This document shows positions 6,722 to 7,068 of a stretch of 7,068 bases of DNA, in pieces; the first letter of the stretch is position 1; each line of letters starts with the position of its first letter. The translations under genes and the position numbers were made by a program. The notes beneath the pieces were generated by a model. The model had not been told where the DNA came from. It searched no databases and saw only the letters and a list, made by a program, of their open reading frames with translations. The stretch is from Balneolaceae bacterium (GTDB lineage Bacteria; Bacteroidota; Rhodothermia; Balneolales; Balneolaceae). The stretch covers positions 1 through 7,068 of the forward strand of contig JAASTO010000140.1 of NCBI GenBank assembly GCA_021767245.1, in the 5' to 3' direction.

Positions 6722-7068
6722 ATGAGTGCAGAAAAAAAACAGGCTAAACATACATCTCAGGTTATTATTATAGCCCTGTCTGCGTTTTTTTTGTCTGTAT
6801 TTCTGATCTTTTTAAAACCGGTTCAAATGCTTGAACTCAGGCATCATGATCTGCTGTTTGAGTTACGAGGTGAGCTGGATGTGTCTGAGTCTCCCATCGT
6901 TATGGTTGCCATAAGCCAGCAGGCTGATGAGGAGATCCCTTATAAATATCCCTGGCCAACGAATCTTCATGCCCGCCTGGTCGATAATTTAAACCGTGCC
7001 GGCGCCAGAGTCATTGCCTTCGATGTTATTTTTGATAATCCGGATACCTATGGCTCCGAGAACGATTC
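6722..7068 (+). CDS. CHASE2-domain membrane sensor, N-terminal part (3' end outside window)
   Basis: The first 115 codons are visible. Residues 1-13 are polar and basic and would be cytoplasmic; residues 14-31 (VIIIALSAFFLSVFLIFL) are a transmembrane helix; what follows is the start of a periplasmic CHASE2 domain. Diagnostic features are ELRHHDLLFELRG (38-50, the E-x-R-x-x-D...F-x-x-R motif), YPWPTNLHARLVDNL (76-90, matching 'wPWpR..hA.ll..L'), and AGARVIAFDVIFDNP (93-107). Ser65 stands where many members have Asp after the 'vaI' strand (here VMVAIS). CHASE2 proteins usually continue with three more transmembrane helices and a cytoplasmic output such as an adenylate/guanylate cyclase, histidine kinase or GGDEF domain; which one applies cannot be seen here. 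ATG 6722 is three bases after the barrel gene stop, which argues for translational coupling and joint function. CHASE2 identity is well supported; the signal and output are unknown. Confidence 0.88.
   Translation, partial: MSAEKKQAKHTSQVIIIALSAFFLSVFLIFLKPVQMLELRHHDLLFELRGELDVSESPIVMVAISQQADEEIPYKYPWPTNLHARLVDNLNRAGARVIAFDVIFDNPDTYGSEND

Overview
The window looks like part of a chromosome from a Gram-negative bacterium of the Bacteroidota / Balneolota / Rhodothermota type. The evidence is an outer-membrane barrel end resembling DUF5686 proteins, an OmpA-like lipoprotein carrying thrombospondin type 3 calcium repeats, very large secreted or outer-membrane proteins, and AT-rich intergenic DNA. 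The placement is inferred from gene content only; there is no rRNA or marker gene here to test it.

Layout: (1) Positions 1-516 hold the 3' end of a plus-strand gene for an outer-membrane beta-barrel protein. (2) A 12-bp hairpin at 543-575 separates it from the convergent gene at 614-1570, which encodes a 318-residue lipoprotein with six calcium-binding TSP3 repeats and a complete OmpA-type peptidoglycan-binding domain. (3) An intergenic stretch of about 200 bases (1571-1772) holds a weak candidate promoter for that gene. (4) tRNA-Ala(GGC) lies at 1773-1846, followed at once by a strong terminator. (5) From 1988 to the end of the window runs a compact plus-strand gene set that is probably an operon: a secreted protein with an Ig/Fn3-like fold (1988-3169), a soluble periplasmic FecR-domain protein (3190-3921), a 915-residue outer-membrane barrel protein with two N-terminal Ig-like domains (3971-6718), and the first 115 codons of a CHASE2-domain inner-membrane sensor (6722 onward). 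The gaps are 20, 49 and 3 bases.

The four-gene set is the most interesting part. Its products are predicted to cover every envelope layer: outer-membrane barrel, two exported soluble proteins, and an inner-membrane protein with a periplasmic sensor domain. This resembles the logic of FecA-FecR-FecI surface signalling. However, no TonB plug, sigma factor or membrane-anchored FecR is visible, and a CHASE2 protein sits where the signal would cross the inner membrane. That the four act together is inferred from their order and spacing. The output domain of the CHASE2 protein is beyond the window edge.
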